DNA of 5,010 bases, from assembly GCA_011374735.1 (NCBI GenBank), contig DRPD01000033.1, forward strand, positions 1 to 5,010. Reading direction: 5' to 3'. The translations under genes and the position numbers were made by a program. Position 1 is the stretch's first letter. Each line of letters starts with the position of its first letter. The notes beneath the pieces are model-generated. The model had not been told where the DNA came from, did no database searches, and saw nothing but the letters and a program-made list of their open reading frames with translations. Below, piece after piece: positions 1 through 5,010 of the stretch. Source of the DNA: Thermopetrobacter sp. (GTDB lineage Bacteria; Pseudomonadota; Alphaproteobacteria; Rhizobiales; Aestuariivirgaceae).

Positions 1-2
1 TG

Positions 3-4485
<4,483 letters not shown>

Positions 4486-4491
4486 CGGTGT

Positions 4492-4497
4492 TTCCCT
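4492..4497 (-). promoter_or_regulatory. ribosome binding site of the AsmA-family gene
   Basis: Reading the - strand, AGGGAA ends six bases before the ATG at 4485-4483 (core AGGGA with a 7-nt spacer). This fits a Shine-Dalgarno site and supports this ATG, which also places the membrane anchor correctly at the N-terminus. The frame could be opened a little further upstream only without such a site. Confidence 0.75.
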
Positions 4498-4512
4498 GAA
4501 TCAACCGGCCGC

Positions 4513-4521
4513 ACTATACCA
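4513..4521 (-). promoter_or_regulatory. possible extended -10 promoter for the AsmA-family gene
   Basis: On the - strand the gap reads TGGTATAGT: a TATAGT hexamer (5 of 6 match to TATAAT) preceded by TGn, the extended -10 pattern. I see no good -35 about 17 bases upstream, where the end of the oxidase gene lies, but extended -10 promoters can work without one. Transcription would start about 20 nt before the ATG, leaving room for the ribosome binding site. A short AT-rich patch in this GC-rich DNA stands out, but the gene could equally be read from the oxidase promoter. Confidence 0.35.
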
Positions 4522-4539
4522 GACCTGAACGGGCCGCGC

Positions 4540-5010
4540 TCAGTCCGGCGGCAGCATCTTGCCCGGGTTCATGATGCCGGCCGGATCGAGGGCCCGTTTG
4601 ACGGCGCGCATGAGGGCGATGGCGCCCCCGTGCTCCTTGGCCAGCAGATGGCGCTTGCCAAGGCCGACGCCATGCTCCCCGGTGCAGGTGCCGCCCACGG
4701 CGATGGCCCGTTCGGCCAGCCGTTCGGCGAAGTCTTCGATGCGCCGCTTGCGGGCCGCGTCGTCGGGCGGGCTGAAGGTGATGACGTGGAAGTTGCCGTC
4801 GCCGACATGGCCGACGATGGGGCCGACGAGGCCCTCGCGCTCCATTTCGGCCCGTGTCCAGGCGACGATGTCGGCCAGGTGGGAGATCGGCACGCACACG
4901 TCGGTGGTCATGGCCAACTGGCCGGGCCAGGCGGCCTTGGCGGCCCAGAAGGCGTCATGGCGGGCCCGCCACAGCCGATGGCGCTCCTCCGGCTTGCTGG
5001 CCCATTGCAA
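4540..5010 (-). CDS. FAD-linked oxidase, D-lactate dehydrogenase (cytochrome) type, C-terminal part
   Basis: Probably oxidises a D-2-hydroxy acid, most likely D-lactate to pyruvate, with FAD as cofactor, and passes electrons to the respiratory chain. The 157-codon fragment is the C-terminal substrate/cap domain of the VAO-type flavoprotein family (FAD-oxidase C); the N-terminal FAD-binding domain lies beyond the right edge, and full proteins are usually about 450-480 residues. Seen (fragment numbering): 'RLWRARHDAFWAAK' (12-25), 'TTDVCVPIS' (35-43), 'GHVGDGNFH' (67-75), 'GGTCTGEHGVGLGK' (106-119) and 'DPAGIMNPGKML' (142-153). In related human D2HGDH, two His of the GHxGDGNxH motif and a Glu further on bind a metal; here His68, His75 and Glu112 match. 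The 'TCTGEHGVGLGK' wording is closer to LDHD/yeast DLD1 than to GlcD. The TTG at the edge is an internal Leu, not a start. The family is secure; substrate could also be glycolate or 2-hydroxyglutarate. Confidence 0.9.
   Translation of the reverse strand: MQWASKPEERHRLWRARHDAFWAAKAAWPGQLAMTTDVCVPISHLADIVAWTRAEMEREGLVGPIVGHVGDGNFHVITFSPPDDAARKRRIEDFAERLAERAIAVGGTCTGEHGVGLGKRHLLAKEHGGAIALMRAVKRALDPAGIMNPGKMLPPD

Noticed and set aside
4486..4539. Intrinsic terminator of the oxidase gene in the gap
   Set aside because: Only GGCC-type self-complementary pieces could pair, with about 5 bp and a long loop, and no T run follows on the - strand.
5008..5010. TTG at the right edge as the start of a 156-residue protein
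   Set aside because: The sequence from here is the middle of the flavoprotein family; a protein lacking the FAD-binding domain would not be functional, and the frame runs on past the edge.

Overview
This GC-rich window (G/C dominates almost every third codon position) looks like chromosomal housekeeping DNA from an alphaproteobacterium. The best clues are the LigA C-terminus, whose 'EGWGEKK' and '[24 protein letters not shown]' stretches read like alphaproteobacterial LigA, and the very long AsmA-type envelope protein with an Ala/Pro/Lys tail. I infer the class; the genus cannot be told from this sequence.

Layout: (1) positions 1-755, + strand: the last 250 residues of NAD-dependent DNA ligase LigA (helix-hairpin-helix region plus BRCT domain); its start lies off the left edge. 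(2) positions 733-4485, - strand: one intact 1250-residue AsmA-family protein with an N-terminal membrane anchor, a long beta-rich periplasmic body, a coiled coil and a cationic low-complexity tail. Its 3' end overlaps the 3' end of ligA by 23 bp, tail to tail. (3) positions 4486-4539: a 54-bp gap with a Shine-Dalgarno site and a possible extended -10 promoter. (4) positions 4540-5010, - strand: the C-terminal third of an FAD-linked oxidase of the D-lactate dehydrogenase (LDHD/DLD1) type; its start lies off the right edge.

The oxidase gene lies upstream of the AsmA gene in the same direction, so the two may be co-transcribed, though they have no obvious shared pathway: one would feed electrons from a 2-hydroxy acid to the respiratory chain, the other acts in the cell envelope. 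LigA is an unrelated neighbour converging from the other side.

I found no mobile element, CRISPR array, RNA gene or defence cassette, and no clear sign of a new system. The most interesting part is the 3' end of the AsmA gene. Its lysine-rich tail switches from AAG to AAA codons, and two adjacent AAA codons create a T6 run on the opposite strand directly behind a GC hairpin. This may be the ligA terminator written inside the AsmA coding sequence.
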